Positions 9,419 to 18,449 of a stretch of 64,000 bases of DNA are shown piece after piece. This DNA is from Pelagomonas calceolata (lineage: Eukaryota; Sar; Pelagophyceae; Pelagomonadales; Pelagomonadaceae): positions 5,208,001 through 5,272,000 of the forward strand of contig CAKKNE010000001.1 in the NCBI GenBank assembly GCA_918797485.1, written 5' to 3'. Every line of letters starts with the position of its first letter. Position 1 is the first letter of the stretch. The notes under the pieces are model-generated. The model was not told the origin of the DNA. It ran no database searches and worked only from the letters and a program-made list of their open reading frames with translations. The translations under genes were made by a program, and so were the position numbers.

Positions 9419-12400
9419 CTAGGCGATGCCGAACATGGACTGGGCGCTTTCCAGAGACGCCATCGTCTCGCCCGCGAGCGACGTTAGTAAGGCAGACGCG
9501 CTGTCACTGACAGACTTGTTGGCGTGCGCGTCCATCATGTCGAAGACCTCCTTGACCGGGACCGGCGGCTCCCGATACAACCTAATAATTTCCGCCGTGT
9601 CCTTGTGCTTCGCACGCACCGCGCAGTCGGCCGGGCGTAACGTATCCCCTATGGTCCTCGCATCTTTTGAGGCACCTGCCCTCAACAACAAAGCGGCCGT
9701 GTCGTTGGCGCCGGCGTGGCCCGCGAAGTGTAGGGGCGTCCAGCCGTTAGTTGCTGCCTTCGTGACCACCGCCCCATATTCTATCAAAAATTGACACCCG
9801 CGAGTAGCACCAGACAACGCGGCCATCATCAAAGGTGTTTCACCTTCCTCAGTGGCCAAATCAACAAGAGCACCCTTCGACAGGATCCACTTCATCTGCT
9901 TTACGTTCGAGTGCGCCGCGGCGTGGTGCAGCAGGCCCCATCCACTTCCATCGTGCTTCCGCGGGTCCTGCTGCGTGTTGATCGACGACCCGCGCTTCAC
10001 CAAGAACTCGCAGGTCTTCGCGAGCTTCTCGGCCTTCTTGTAGAGATCCAATGCAGATGCCTCGCGTAACGCGTCGGCCTTCATTTTTTCTTGCTTGCTC
10101 ATCTTCTTCTTCTTCTTCTGTAAGTGGGCCATGCCGGACTGGATGTTCGTGCCCTTCTTCGTTTCTCGTTTCATGCGCTTCTGCTCCTCCCGTTCTTTTT
10201 TCATGGCCTCCCTGTCCGCTATTCGTTTTTTGGCGTCATCTTCTTGTTGCACCTCCTCCAGTTCGCGCTTTTGCTGCTCTACGGGTAGGTAGAAGAGGTT
10301 CGGTGCGACGCGACCCTCCTTGGCCAAGCGGGCCATTTCTGTTTTGAGCGTGTGCTCGGTATGTAGTAAGCGCTCCATGCACATGAAGAGCATGGTCTTG
10401 CCATCTAATGAGGTCTCCTCTGCTGACATGGCCGAGTGCTTGTCCATGAAGATCAACCGCAACATATCTACATTACCTTCCAAGACAGCTGCGGTGAGGT
10501 CGTCGTAGTCGTACTGCGCCGCCCCACTGACAAAGTTCGACAGGGCCTTGTAGACGACCTTGAGACCGAAATAGATCTTCGCTAATCTAAGTCCAAACCA
10601 GGTTGCAATCGACTCACCGGTCTTCACGGACCACAACGCAAATTTAATCAAAGGTCGAGGTATGCCGCACTTACCATATAACCACTTCACCGTGCGATAC
10701 GGCACGAACAAATCATCAATCCGAGGATAGCGCATCCAGAAGAAGTACTTCTTCTTAAATTTATGTATTTTGTATCCGATACTTTTCTTCCACTTCTTGT
10801 CCTTGCGGTACTGCTGCTTCTCCTCGTACGACATGTCCGCCATGAGCTCCTCCTCCTGCTTCTTCTCCTCCTCCCGCCAGACCTGCTCGTCCTTGTCCAG
10901 GGCCACGAAGCAGCCGCAGAAGCGCCGCTCCCACCGCGCCAGATGTTTCTTTTTGTACCTCTCCTTTTCTTCGGTGATCGCGGCCTGGATGCGCTTTTCC
11001 TCTTCCGCCTCGGCGGTAGACACGTGGAGCTTCTTGACCATCTGGAGCTCCTTCATGCGCTTCTCCTCCTGCTTCTTGAGGCGCTCCTGCCGTCGCAATT
11101 CATCGATCGTGAGCTTCGTAGATATGGCCTTGTAGACCGCGTTCACGAACTCCTCTCCAATAAACTTGCCCGGCATGTCCGTCGGCGTCTCCTTCATGGC
11201 CGGATCGAGCAAGTGCGGCACGGTCACGTACTGGAACATCTTGTGGCCCGTTTTCTTGACAAAATTGATCACGTCTTCATTGTTCGCCGCCGCGTCCAAC
11301 AGATCGTAATCATTCACGGGACACAGCAAATCATCCCCCAGGAACAAGAAATACTGTTCGGCCAAGGGCTGGACCTCCTCCCGCAGGTCGCGAGGGACCT
11401 TCATCGGCTTTTCCCGCTTCTTCTTCTTTTGTGGCTCTTCCTCCTCTTTCACCGCGTCGGGATCGACCGGGACCACTACCCTTCTCCTAAGCTTCGTCTT
11501 GCCCGGTCGTTTACAGGGCGTCACGCCACTTCTCCGGTGGGGCTTGATCGGGGCGTCCTCATCCACAGGTGTACTCATCCGCATCGTCGCCTCGGCGGCC
11601 TCCTTCTCTTCCAGTTGCTCCACCGTGATGCCTTGTTCTGCGGCCCTCGCTAGTTTAGCTGCTCTTTCTTCTTTGACGAGATCGGGCGTCGGGGGCACGA
11701 AGGAACCCCGTTTGCTACGGAAGAACCACTTCTTTCTACCGCCTGGTGGTGGCGCCTTCGCTTCATGCACCTTATTGTACTTCTTTTGTATCTCTGTGAA
11801 CTTTTTGGCGGTTGATTCTATGGACACTTTGGCCGCTGCTATCTTCTTCTCCTTGTAGGGCCCGGGCGTCGGGAGTGCTTCCGCATCCCTCAAAGCTTGC
11901 TTTGATGCATCGACGGCTTCTTGAGCTTTATCGAGCTTCTTTTTCAACTTAATTTGTTTGTTGTGTGCACTTCTGGGGTAGTACCTTTGATAGAACGAGA
12001 GTTTCTGAGGTTCCTCCTCGATCGTTGGCGTGTCGTCCAGCGAAGGCATGCGACCACCGGCGGCGCGGCCCGTACGTCGTCGTTTCGGAGATAGCGCGTC
12101 CTCGACCGGCGCCGGCGCCGGAGCTTCACTCTCGGGTGAAAGGCCCTTGAGGCGTAGTCGACGGGCGCCCTTCGATTCTTTCTTAGGAGGACTTTCTTTG
12201 GCCAAACGCGCCTCCCGCTTCGCTATCCTAGGATCGATATAGTCGCAATTCACCTCGTGCCGAGCCGTCGCATCAAGTAACCCATAGAAGCCACAGTTGT
12301 TCTTGCACGCGCGTCTCGTCGGGTCCTTGACGAAGTCACACGATTTTTCATGCTTCTTCAGCTCCTTCGCGTCGCCGGACCACCCACAGCCCTTCGGACA

Positions 12401-13870
12401 CTTACACGCGCCGTCATCGTCGAAGTCCTTGTTTCTTTTAGATTTCTTCTTCTTCTTGCCCGGTGAGGTGGGTGCCGGCGCCGGCGCGCCAGCTTCGAAG
12501 ATATACGTGCAGGTCTTCTCGTGCTCGGCGACTTGTTCGTCACTACCGCAAAAGCCGCAGCCCTTGACGCAGATGCGCTCGATGGCGGGCGCCTCCTTGG
12601 CGTTCGAAAACCAGGAGGTGGGGTCGAACCTACCACCTGTTGCAGCAGCAGTCTTCTCGGCCATGGCGCTACCCGCGCGCGACGCCGCGGTCGAGGCCCG
12701 AGAAGCGGCCCCAAAGAACATGGTCTTGAAGCCACTGAGATGATCCTCTGCTGTTCCTGGTCTGGAAGTACCCGCGGTGGACGGCGGCGTCGCCGTGTAC
12801 TGCGAGTCGGCCGTGCCCGCTCGGCGCTTTTTGCCGAAGCACGGGCACAGGCCCTTCTTCATCTTCATCGGGATGATGCTCTTCTTCCGACTACCTTTGA
12901 ACTTGATGCCGTGGGGGTTCTCCTTCATGCGCTTTCGACGCTCTGACCTTAGTAATGCTCGTCTTTTTCTCTCGGCCGTGTCGACACTAATCCCTTCGGC
13001 CGCCTCCTCCTCGTGTTTTTTGACCGTAGAATTGAAGTAGTCGCGCATGCGCTGATAGCGTCGTTCTTTGAGCACCGCAGCGAGCGTGCCTTCCTCCTGC
13101 TCCCGGTCCGTTTCGCGCCGCGCCGCACTTTGTAGTTCAGTCTCGCGCTTAAACTCTTCGATGCGCTGCTGCAACCGGAAATGCGCCGGACCGTCGGGCT
13201 CGCGATAGTTCGCCGCCGTCGGGCAGGGGAAGGAGTCGTCGCCGGGATTCCATTCGACGAAGTCGTAATTGACCCTCGGTTTTATGCCCTTTTCTTTTAC
13301 TAAAACTTTTTCTTCTTCCTTCACGCCGGCGGCGATCATCTTCTCCTGCAACTCCAGGCGTTTCTGGGCTTTGACATCATCATCATCCTTCGAGCGATTT
13401 ATTCTGTCTAGTTCGAGCGCGAAGGCCCGCTTGCCCGCGGGACCAGCGATCTCCTTATTGGTTTCTTTCCATCTTTTCAGTTCGTTACGTTTCGCGATAT
13501 ACGACGACGAGTTATGCGCCCCGCTAAACCGGTTCTTCCTTAACATAACTTCTTTTTGCAGAGCTGTCCGAGGCTGCTCGGCCTCCTGAGCGATGCGATC
13601 GGCCACCGGTTCCACCTGCCCGACCAACTTCACGAAATTCGCCTTCGCGACGGCGAACGCCTCGCTATTGGAAAACATGGTCTGGTTCTTGTCCGGCCGG
13701 AACACGTGCTCGTCCTCCATTTCAGCGGTGAGCCCCGCCTGGAAGCCCCGCTTCACGTTCTTCTTCCCCGGCTCATTCACACTTAACCGTCTCACACTCG
13801 ACTTTCTTCGATCATCGCTTAGATCGGGGTTGGACAGGCGCCGTTCGTCCGAGAACTCTGCTGAAGCCAT
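9419..13870 (-). CDS. Large scaffold protein with TRAF-like zinc fingers and ankyrin repeats
   Basis: 1483 residues, Lys/Glu-rich with long coiled coils. Three Cys/His modules at about 430-455, 487-511 and 518-545 share C-x3-C-G-F/W-x(6-9)-H-E-x3-C (KGCGFCGSDEQVAEHEKTC, KGCGWSGDAKELKKHEKSC, NNCGFYGLLDATARHEVNC), like TRAF-type zinc fingers. Residues 1110-1165 (AAVLEGNVDMLRLIF) begin an ankyrin-like region, interrupted by a charged helix. Canonical ankyrin repeats follow at about 1305-1420 (GWGLLHHAAAHSN, GETPLMMAALSGATRG, GWTPLHFAGHAGAND). No signal peptide is seen. A cytoskeletal or flagellar scaffold is possible, but the sequence does not decide. The whole gene is one open frame with no intron needed. 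Confidence 0.75.
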   Translation of the reverse strand: MASAEFSDERRLSNPDLSDDRRKSSVRRLSVNEPGKKNVKRGFQAGLTAEMEDEHVFRPDKNQTMFSNSEAFAVAKANFVKLVGQVEPVADRIAQEAEQPRTALQKEVMLRKNRFSGAHNSSSYIAKRNELKRWKETNKEIAGPAGKRAFALELDRINRSKDDDDVKAQKRLELQEKMIAAGVKEEEKVLVKEKGIKPRVNYDFVEWNPGDDSFPCPTAANYREPDGPAHFRLQQRIEEFKRETELQSAARRETDREQEEGTLAAVLKERRYQRMRDYFNSTVKKHEEEAAEGISVDTAERKRRALLRSERRKRMKENPHGIKFKGSRKKSIIPMKMKKGLCPCFGKKRRAGTADSQYTATPPSTAGTSRPGTAEDHLSGFKTMFFGAASRASTAASRAGSAMAEKTAAATGGRFDPTSWFSNAKEAPAIERICVKGCGFCGSDEQVAEHEKTCTYIFEAGAPAPAPTSPGKKKKKSKRNKDFDDDGACKCPKGCGWSGDAKELKKHEKSCDFVKDPTRRACKNNCGFYGLLDATARHEVNCDYIDPRIAKREARLAKESPPKKESKGARRLRLKGLSPESEAPAPAPVEDALSPKRRRTGRAAGGRMPSLDDTPTIEEEPQKLSFYQRYYPRSAHNKQIKLKKKLDKAQEAVDASKQALRDAEALPTPGPYKEKKIAAAKVSIESTAKKFTEIQKKYNKVHEAKAPPPGGRKKWFFRSKRGSFVPPTPDLVKEERAAKLARAAEQGITVEQLEEKEAAEATMRMSTPVDEDAPIKPHRRSGVTPCKRPGKTKLRRRVVVPVDPDAVKEEEEPQKKKKREKPMKVPRDLREEVQPLAEQYFLFLGDDLLCPVNDYDLLDAAANNEDVINFVKKTGHKMFQYVTVPHLLDPAMKETPTDMPGKFIGEEFVNAVYKAISTKLTIDELRRQERLKKQEEKRMKELQMVKKLHVSTAEAEEEKRIQAAITEEKERYKKKHLARWERRFCGCFVALDKDEQVWREEEKKQEEELMADMSYEEKQQYRKDKKWKKSIGYKIHKFKKKYFFWMRYPRIDDLFVPYRTVKWLYGKCGIPRPLIKFALWSVKTGESIATWFGLRLAKIYFGLKVVYKALSNFVSGAAQYDYDDLTAAVLEGNVDMLRLIFMDKHSAMSAEETSLDGKTMLFMCMERLLHTEHTLKTEMARLAKEGRVAPNLFYLPVEQQKRELEEVQQEDDAKKRIADREAMKKEREEQKRMKRETKKGTNIQSGMAHLQKKKKKMSKQEKMKADALREASALDLYKKAEKLAKTCEFLVKRGSSINTQQDPRKHDGSGWGLLHHAAAHSNVKQMKWILSKGALVDLATEEGETPLMMAALSGATRGCQFLIEYGAVVTKAATNGWTPLHFAGHAGANDTAALLLRAGASKDARTIGDTLRPADCAVRAKHKDTAEIIRLYREPPVPVKEVFDMMDAHANKSVSDSASALLTSLAGETMASLESAQSMFGIA

Positions 13871-14323
13871 GGTGGCTGGGGCTGCCTATGGGGCAGCCCC
13901 TCGGCGCTGGCACGCTCCGAACGCTTGGGCGCTAGCCTGCTCTGCCAACAGTGGTCCTGTCCAAAACCTCTGCGGCGGTGGCCACGAGCGGCCAGGCTAA
14001 TGCGCGCAGTGCTCGCGGGCGCTACCAACAACAACACCTTCGCAGCCCCGACCGGAGCTGCACCCAGCCCCAGGCCTGCAGGGGCTTCCCGGCCGCCCCG
14101 CAGATGCCTCCTAGGGCTCCGTGGCCCGTGTTGCATTCCCGCCCCGCACGAAGCTCGAGAGGGGTCACAGACTCTGTGAGAGCGCGGCGAATTACGACGC
14201 GCAACGCGCATAAAAACACGAACAAGTGGTTGCGCTGCACTTGTGCGTACCACGCGACACGCCGCCGCAGCGACGCGCGAGCCGTGGGGCTGCACCTGAG
14301 CTCACACTCCAACACAGTGCATC
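13871..14323. promoter_or_regulatory. Divergent intergenic region
   Basis: Upstream of the scaffold gene (minus) and the small ORF at 14324 (plus). No recognisable motif beyond general GC richness. Confidence 0.3.
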
Positions 14324-14680
14324 ATGGCCTCGTCGTCCCGACGTTACTATTCGCCCGCCGTGGGTTATTTCGACCCGTCCGATCTCTGCTGTTACCCATT
14401 CGACCCCGACCTTACTCATGCCAAGCCGTGGGTGAAGCAATTCTGCACGGCCGCAGACGCCGACGACGATCCTTGGACAGCGCTCATCAAGCAACGAGTG
14501 CACGACCTAACAATACGCGAACGCGACGCCGCAGCGCGACGCCGCATGCCGTACATCGTCGCGCGCCAGCTAGCCCTCAAGAAGAACGAAAAAGGCCAGA
14601 CGCCGGAGCGGCGGCTCCTCACGCTCGAGGGCATCCCCGCGTCCGACGACCTCTTCCGCGTCGTCGTCTCGTTCCTGTGA
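14324..14680 (+). CDS. Small conserved-looking protein, unknown
   Basis: 118 residues from ATG 14324. It has an aromatic N-terminus (SSRRYYSPAVGYFDPSDLCCYPFDP), a charged helical middle (LIKQRVHDLTIRERDAAARRRM) and a hydrophobic end (ASDDLFRVVVSFL) that resembles the start of an F-box-like or degron helix. No targeting signal or membrane segment. It ends 31 nt before the convergent carrier gene. I do not recognise the family; coding-like composition is the main support. Confidence 0.55.
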   Translation: MASSSRRYYSPAVGYFDPSDLCCYPFDPDLTHAKPWVKQFCTAADADDDPWTALIKQRVHDLTIRERDAAARRRMPYIVARQLALKKNEKGQTPERRLLTLEGIPASDDLFRVVVSFL

Positions 14681-14711
14681 ACCCTACTACTGTGTAAAGC
14701 AACAACAAGAG

Positions 14712-16211
14712 TTAAGCTACAATTTCCCCCACGACCTTGGACACATGACCCAAAGGCCCCAAGCCGTCGAACTCGAAGACGCCGTCCAGGATCAGCAGAT
14801 CCCTCAAGCCCGTGTAGAACAGCGCCCGCAAAGGTAGGAACGCGGCCACCACCACCCCATTGTAGAGCACGCGGTACTCCGCGCCCTGGAATAGTGCCTG
14901 CGGCCCCTCCTTCTTCGATATGGTTGAGACCGTCTCCAGCACATCCCGGATGCCCCCGGGCGTGTCCCCCGCTAAAACACGTGTCCGAGCGACGTCCAGC
15001 GGCGTCGTCGCGAGCGCCGCGACGATGGCCACGCCCACGGTCCTCGCCGTGAGCGCGTCGACGCCACCGTCCAGCGGCGCGATGTTGTTGAGCAGAGCGA
15101 TCGTGCCGACCCGCAGCAACACGTAGGGTACTTCGGAGGCGATCTGGGCCGGCGCTCGTTGTATCCCAAACTCCAGGCCCTCTATCGATTCTTTCCGGAA
15201 CCACGGGAGTATGGAAGTGTCCGGCTGGGAGACCTGGGCGCGCGTTGCCAAAACATCAGCCGGCGCTCTTACCGCAATGGCGGCGGTCTCCGCGACACCA
15301 ACGGTAGCGATAAATTGCGTTAAATCGGTAGGTACTAAAGGTACGCCCGTCAGCCGTCTCGTAATCTCGCGCGCGCCGTAATACGTGACCGCGTACGGCA
15401 CAGAGGCGGCCAAAGCGGGCCCGACGCCCGCATATAAATTCTTCAGCTGCCTCGGATCGGTTGATTTACCGGCCTGGACGCGGTTCTTCAGTGTTAATAC
15501 TGGATGTAATACAGCGGCCCTAGCCACTTCAGTTAAACCACCGGCCACGCAGGCGGATAACGCCAGTTCCGCGTTGGGCACCTTCCTATAAAATTCTCGG
15601 GGTGGCCGTAGGGCCCGCGGCCACCAGGGCGGCAGCCGCAGTTCTCTTAACTCATCACCAGTTATGGGATCGACGACGAATTCCGTTAATAAGCTTTCCT
15701 GGCGCTTGACGACCATGTTGTTCTTGGACAGGGCCTCGGTGACGTTGGCCTTGGCGAGCTGGGGCTTCTTCTTCTTCTTTTTTGTATCTGCAGCTTTTTT
15801 GGGCTTCGCGGCGGTCGCGTTCGCCGCCCGCGCCGCGGTCGCATTCGCTGGCCGCGTCGCAGTGGCGTTGGCGGCGCGCGTCGCCGTGGCGTTGGCTGGC
15901 CGCGTCGCGGTCGCATTCGCTGGCCGCGTTGCCGTCGCATTGGCCGGCCTTGTCGCGGTGGCGTTGGCCGGCCTCGGCGCGGTCGCGTTGGCCACTCGCG
16001 TCGCGGTCGCGTTCGTTCGCGGCACAGCGGGTGTCGGCGGCGCCTCAACGGGCGTTGCCGTGACTGGTGCAGCCAGCGCTACGGCCGGCGGCGTCAATAT
16101 GACAGCTCCGATGCTCCGAAGCGCACTCCGCCGCGTGTGGACCGGTTTCTTCGGTGGAAACTCCAGCGCTGATGTCCTCAGCAGCAAGACGAGCCATGGT
16201 CTAGCCCTCAT
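14712..16211 (-). CDS. Mitochondrial-carrier-family (SLC25) protein with plastid-type leader
   Basis: 499 residues from ATG 16211. Residues 1-18 are a signal peptide (MRARPWLVLLLRTSALEF), followed by a Lys/Arg-rich transit-like stretch, the bipartite layout that targets complex plastids. Residues about 70-145 repeat ANATATRP-type units, giving about a dozen N-A-T sequons, then a K-rich run. From about 215 the carrier fold begins (ACVAGGLTEVARAAVLHPVLTLKNRVQ), with a second half carrying PLDVARTRV, the degenerate PxD/E-x-x-[KR] carrier signature. SLC25 proteins exchange metabolites or nucleotides across organelle membranes; the substrate cannot be assigned. A plastid envelope location is inferred from the leader. 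Confidence 0.75.
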   Translation of the reverse strand: MRARPWLVLLLRTSALEFPPKKPVHTRRSALRSIGAVILTPPAVALAAPVTATPVEAPPTPAVPRTNATATRVANATAPRPANATATRPANATATRPANATATRPANATATRAANATATRPANATAARAANATAAKPKKAADTKKKKKKPQLAKANVTEALSKNNMVVKRQESLLTEFVVDPITGDELRELRLPPWWPRALRPPREFYRKVPNAELALSACVAGGLTEVARAAVLHPVLTLKNRVQAGKSTDPRQLKNLYAGVGPALAASVPYAVTYYGAREITRRLTGVPLVPTDLTQFIATVGVAETAAIAVRAPADVLATRAQVSQPDTSILPWFRKESIEGLEFGIQRAPAQIASEVPYVLLRVGTIALLNNIAPLDGGVDALTARTVGVAIVAALATTPLDVARTRVLAGDTPGGIRDVLETVSTISKKEGPQALFQGAEYRVLYNGVVVAAFLPLRALFYTGLRDLLILDGVFEFDGLGPLGHVSKVVGEIVA

Positions 16212-16285
16212 GGCCAGCACCAGTGAACCAGGCCCTCAGTGCTTGATTTGAAGGTCACAAAAAAAGCCGTAAAAATGCGCGGTTT

Positions 16286-16306
16286 TCTAGTGTCTTACAC
16301 GCTAGC
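16286..16306 (+). repeat. CTAG motif copy 2 (shortened)
   Basis: TCTAGTGTCTTACA followed by CGCTAGC, lacking the central AGGC. It lies 75 nt upstream of the carrier gene start, but in the opposite orientation to that gene. Next to it is a direct repeat ACCGAGGGAGG at 16310 and 16341. Confidence 0.55.
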
Positions 16307-16373
16307 ATAACCGAGGGAGGAACTGTAACATCGACCGCGTACCGAGGGAGGAAGGAGACTCGCGGTGTCTCCC

Positions 16374-16403
16374 CTCCGCCCACTAGTCCTAGCACCGTAA
16401 CAA
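16374..16403 (-). repeat. 30-nt block shared with 23271-23300
   Basis: Read on the minus strand it begins TTGTTACGGTGC and ends GTGGGCGGAG, and it is identical over 30 nt to the plus-strand block at 23271-23300. Weaker similarity (GGGGAGAC-CCGCG-GTC) continues for about 20 nt. It lies 163 nt upstream of the carrier gene in the same reading direction. Confidence 0.75.
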
Positions 16404-16452
16404 AATGGTTTCACGAAATAATTACATTGCGCGACACTAGCGGGAAGCTGGA

Positions 16453-16491
16453 CTCGGCCGCGGCGCCCAAGGAAAGGCGCCGCGGCGTCAC
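16453..16491 (-). promoter_or_regulatory. SECIS-like selenocysteine insertion element
   Basis: On the minus strand, 21 nt past the stop at 16512, the RNA reads GUGAC, an 11-nt arm GCCGCGGCGCC, an 8-nt loop UUUCCUUG, the exact complementary arm GGCGCCGCGGC, then CGAG. This gives the tandem G-A/A-G quartet (UGAC opposite CGAG), an 11-bp helix II and an unpaired CC in the apical loop, a known variant of the usual AA. A weaker helix I can form between GCGGAGG and CTTCCCGC outside the quartet. It matches the family rules closely; a folding and SECIS-model search would confirm it. Confidence 0.7.
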
Positions 16492-16511
16492 GATCGCCTC
16501 CGCACCGCCGC

Positions 16512-16883
16512 CTAGCGCTCCATGCTCTCCGCCTTCGGCCCGCCCCCCGACTCCGAGGCCGCGACGGCGTGGTCGGCCGTCTTGTCGAGCGCGCTCTTGC
16601 AGAGCCGCTTGCTACAGCAGGCCGGGCAGAAGAAGTACAAGGGCAGGCACTCCTTTGCAGACTTCTTGCCGTCCACGGTGGAATAGACCATGAACGGCAG
16701 GCCGCACTTATGTTCGACGACGGCGCCGGGCAGCTTCTCGCGAATCGCGTCGGCGACGGGGTATCGGCCGCACTCCACCCAGCCGGCCGTGGGTCAGGTG
16801 TAGAGCTTCACCTGCTTCCCAGCACCCTCGGCGGCCACGGGCGCTCCGCCGTGGCACGACTGGCCTCCAGGGAGGAGGCCCAT
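16512..16883 (-). CDS. Candidate selenoprotein, SelW/Rdx-like thioredoxin fold
   Basis: 123 residues if the in-frame UGA at 16794-16796 is read as selenocysteine 30. The context KQVKLYT-U-PTAGW, then VADAIREKLPGAVVEHK and LPFMVYSTVDGKK, follows the strand-loop-helix-strand pattern of Rdx/SelW proteins, whose motif is CxxC or CxxU before G-W/Y. Here Sec would sit at the first Cys position and Ala at the second, which is unusual. The C-terminus adds a Cys cluster (FFCPACCSKRLCK). Without readthrough, the ORF would start only at a GTG after the UGA. A SECIS-like hairpin follows at once. Rdx proteins are thiol oxidoreductases. The start at 16883 is chosen because an earlier ATG (16898) is followed at once by another TGA. 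The alternative is a pseudogene. Confidence 0.65.
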
Positions 16884-17180
16884 GAGCCATCAGCACATGA
16901 TTGCGGAGGCGGGGGCAGCGCCTTTACCACGCCAACGAGGTCGTCTGCGTGGCTCGCGGCCCACTAATCGACGACCGGAAGGACCTCAGGCAAGTCCGTC
17001 GCGACGAGCGGTGCTCGGTATGGCTAGGTGTGACACGCTAGATTTTGCAAAAATTTAACAAAACGCAGCCCGAGGCAGCCCGGCATGGCCCGTCCAGCTC
17101 GAAAGCTGCTGCTGTGGGCCGCATAGATCGACACCAGACTTTACGCAATCGCTGCGGCGAAAAAAAAGCTCCACCCTAAA
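16884..17180. promoter_or_regulatory. Divergent intergenic region
   Basis: Between the candidate selenoprotein (minus) and the secreted protein at 17181 (plus). It holds a degenerate CTAG motif at 17023-17041. Nothing else is seen. Confidence 0.35.
17023..17041 (+). repeat. CTAG motif copy 3 (degenerate)
   Basis: GCTAGGTGTGACACGCTAG keeps the GCTAG...CGCTAG ends but not the CTTACAGG core. It lies 140 nt upstream of the plus-strand start at 17181. Confidence 0.35.
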
Positions 17181-18395
17181 ATGCAAGCAGTCCTGCTCCT
17201 CGCCGCGGCGGCGCACGCGACAAAAAGCACCTGGCAGCACACCAACGCCTTCGACCGCGACCTGCACGACCCCAAGACGCGAGCGCTGCTGGAACGGCGC
17301 GACCGCCGGGACCGCAACCGGGATTTCGTCGAGGCGGTCGCGCTGGTCCACACGCTGCGCAGCCGCACGCGCTACTTCACGCTGCTGGAGGTCGACGGCG
17401 ACGTCTGGCTGACCGCGCGCGGTGGTAACAGGGCGGACTCGTGCAAGAGCGCGCCCTGCGACCAGTTGTTGTGGCGCAATGGTAGTCACGACAGACTGAT
17501 CACATCCCTAAATCCGCATCGCTTCGTGAGCCGCGACGGCGTCGCGCACAACCTCGCCGTAGCTGTTGATGATGATCAGTTAGTGGCCGCGGGCGGGCTC
17601 TACCGCAGCAGGGACCCTTCTCTATATAGAAATGTGCAGCCCCTGCACGGCTCCGATCGGTACGAGGGCGTCGAGGTCTTTGATATTACCCGCGATTTGA
17701 CCTGGACGCGGACCGCGGTGATCGACGGGCGGCACCCGGGCTGCGTGGAACGACGAGACGGCTTCGGCGGGCTCTGCGAGTTCGACGGGCGCCTGAGCCT
17801 GGCGCCCTTGGGCAACGAATTACTATTGTACGCGCGGGCGAACACTAGAGAAGCTGGAGGCGGCCGCGGCGTGCAGGTGTCGCGGCGCGGTGCAAATGGA
17901 TGGTCGCCCTTCGAGCAAGTGTCGTTCGAGGGTTTACATGAGGACGACCAGGTCTACTTCGCGGCCATCAACAGGCACCCGGCCTTCGTGCTGCGCCACC
18001 GCGGGCACCAGTACGCCGCGGACGCGCTCGTCGCGCTCGCGCCCGTGTCGCGGGCGGACGGTTCGGCGTACGTCGGGCTTGCCGTGTCGTGCGACGGCGT
18101 CCACTTCTCGAACCTCGAGCCTCTCCTGAATTGCACCGGCGGCGCCTCGCTGGGCCGGGCCCCGGACCACCCGGTCGACGGTCTATTGAGGCGAGGCCCT
18201 TCGACCCACATCTACGTCCACCGCGACGTGCCGGGCATCGCGCTCCACAAGGCCGGGCGCCAGCCGCGGCCGCGCATCGTGCGCCTGGACGTCCCCTCGT
18301 GGAAGCTGTCCGACCTGGCGCGCGAGAAGTTCCGGACGTTAGAAGGATGCGACCGCGTGTGCCGCGACGCGCGGGGGCGCCCGGAGTACTGTTAA
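17181..18395 (+). CDS. Secreted protein, beta-propeller glycosidase-like
   Basis: 404 residues with a clear signal peptide (MQAVLLLAAAAHA). The mature part alternates short beta strands with polar loops (RTRYFTLLEVDGDVWLTARGG, ELLLYARANTREAGGGRGVQVSRRG, AYVGLAVSCDGVHFSNLEPLL), as in five-bladed propellers of GH32/43/sialidase-type proteins; the YARAN..GGRGVQVSRR segment resembles their substrate blade. Several Cys near the C-terminus (EGCDRVCRDARGRPEYC) could form disulfides, and N-x-S/T sequons are present (WRNGSH, LLNCTGG). Secretion is well supported. The glycosidase relation is tentative, and no catalytic triad is assigned. Confidence 0.65.
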   Translation: MQAVLLLAAAAHATKSTWQHTNAFDRDLHDPKTRALLERRDRRDRNRDFVEAVALVHTLRSRTRYFTLLEVDGDVWLTARGGNRADSCKSAPCDQLLWRNGSHDRLITSLNPHRFVSRDGVAHNLAVAVDDDQLVAAGGLYRSRDPSLYRNVQPLHGSDRYEGVEVFDITRDLTWTRTAVIDGRHPGCVERRDGFGGLCEFDGRLSLAPLGNELLLYARANTREAGGGRGVQVSRRGANGWSPFEQVSFEGLHEDDQVYFAAINRHPAFVLRHRGHQYAADALVALAPVSRADGSAYVGLAVSCDGVHFSNLEPLLNCTGGASLGRAPDHPVDGLLRRGPSTHIYVHRDVPGIALHKAGRQPRPRIVRLDVPSWKLSDLAREKFRTLEGCDRVCRDARGRPEYC

Positions 18396-18449
18396 TGTGG
18401 TGTTTTTCATATTTGGCACCGGCGTCGACGACGAGACGATCAAACATAC

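Noticed and set aside
16889-16891. A second in-frame TGA upstream in the candidate selenoprotein
   Set aside because: It follows an earlier ATG (16898) by one codon. The downstream ATG at 16883 gives a simpler start, so I do not claim two selenocysteines.
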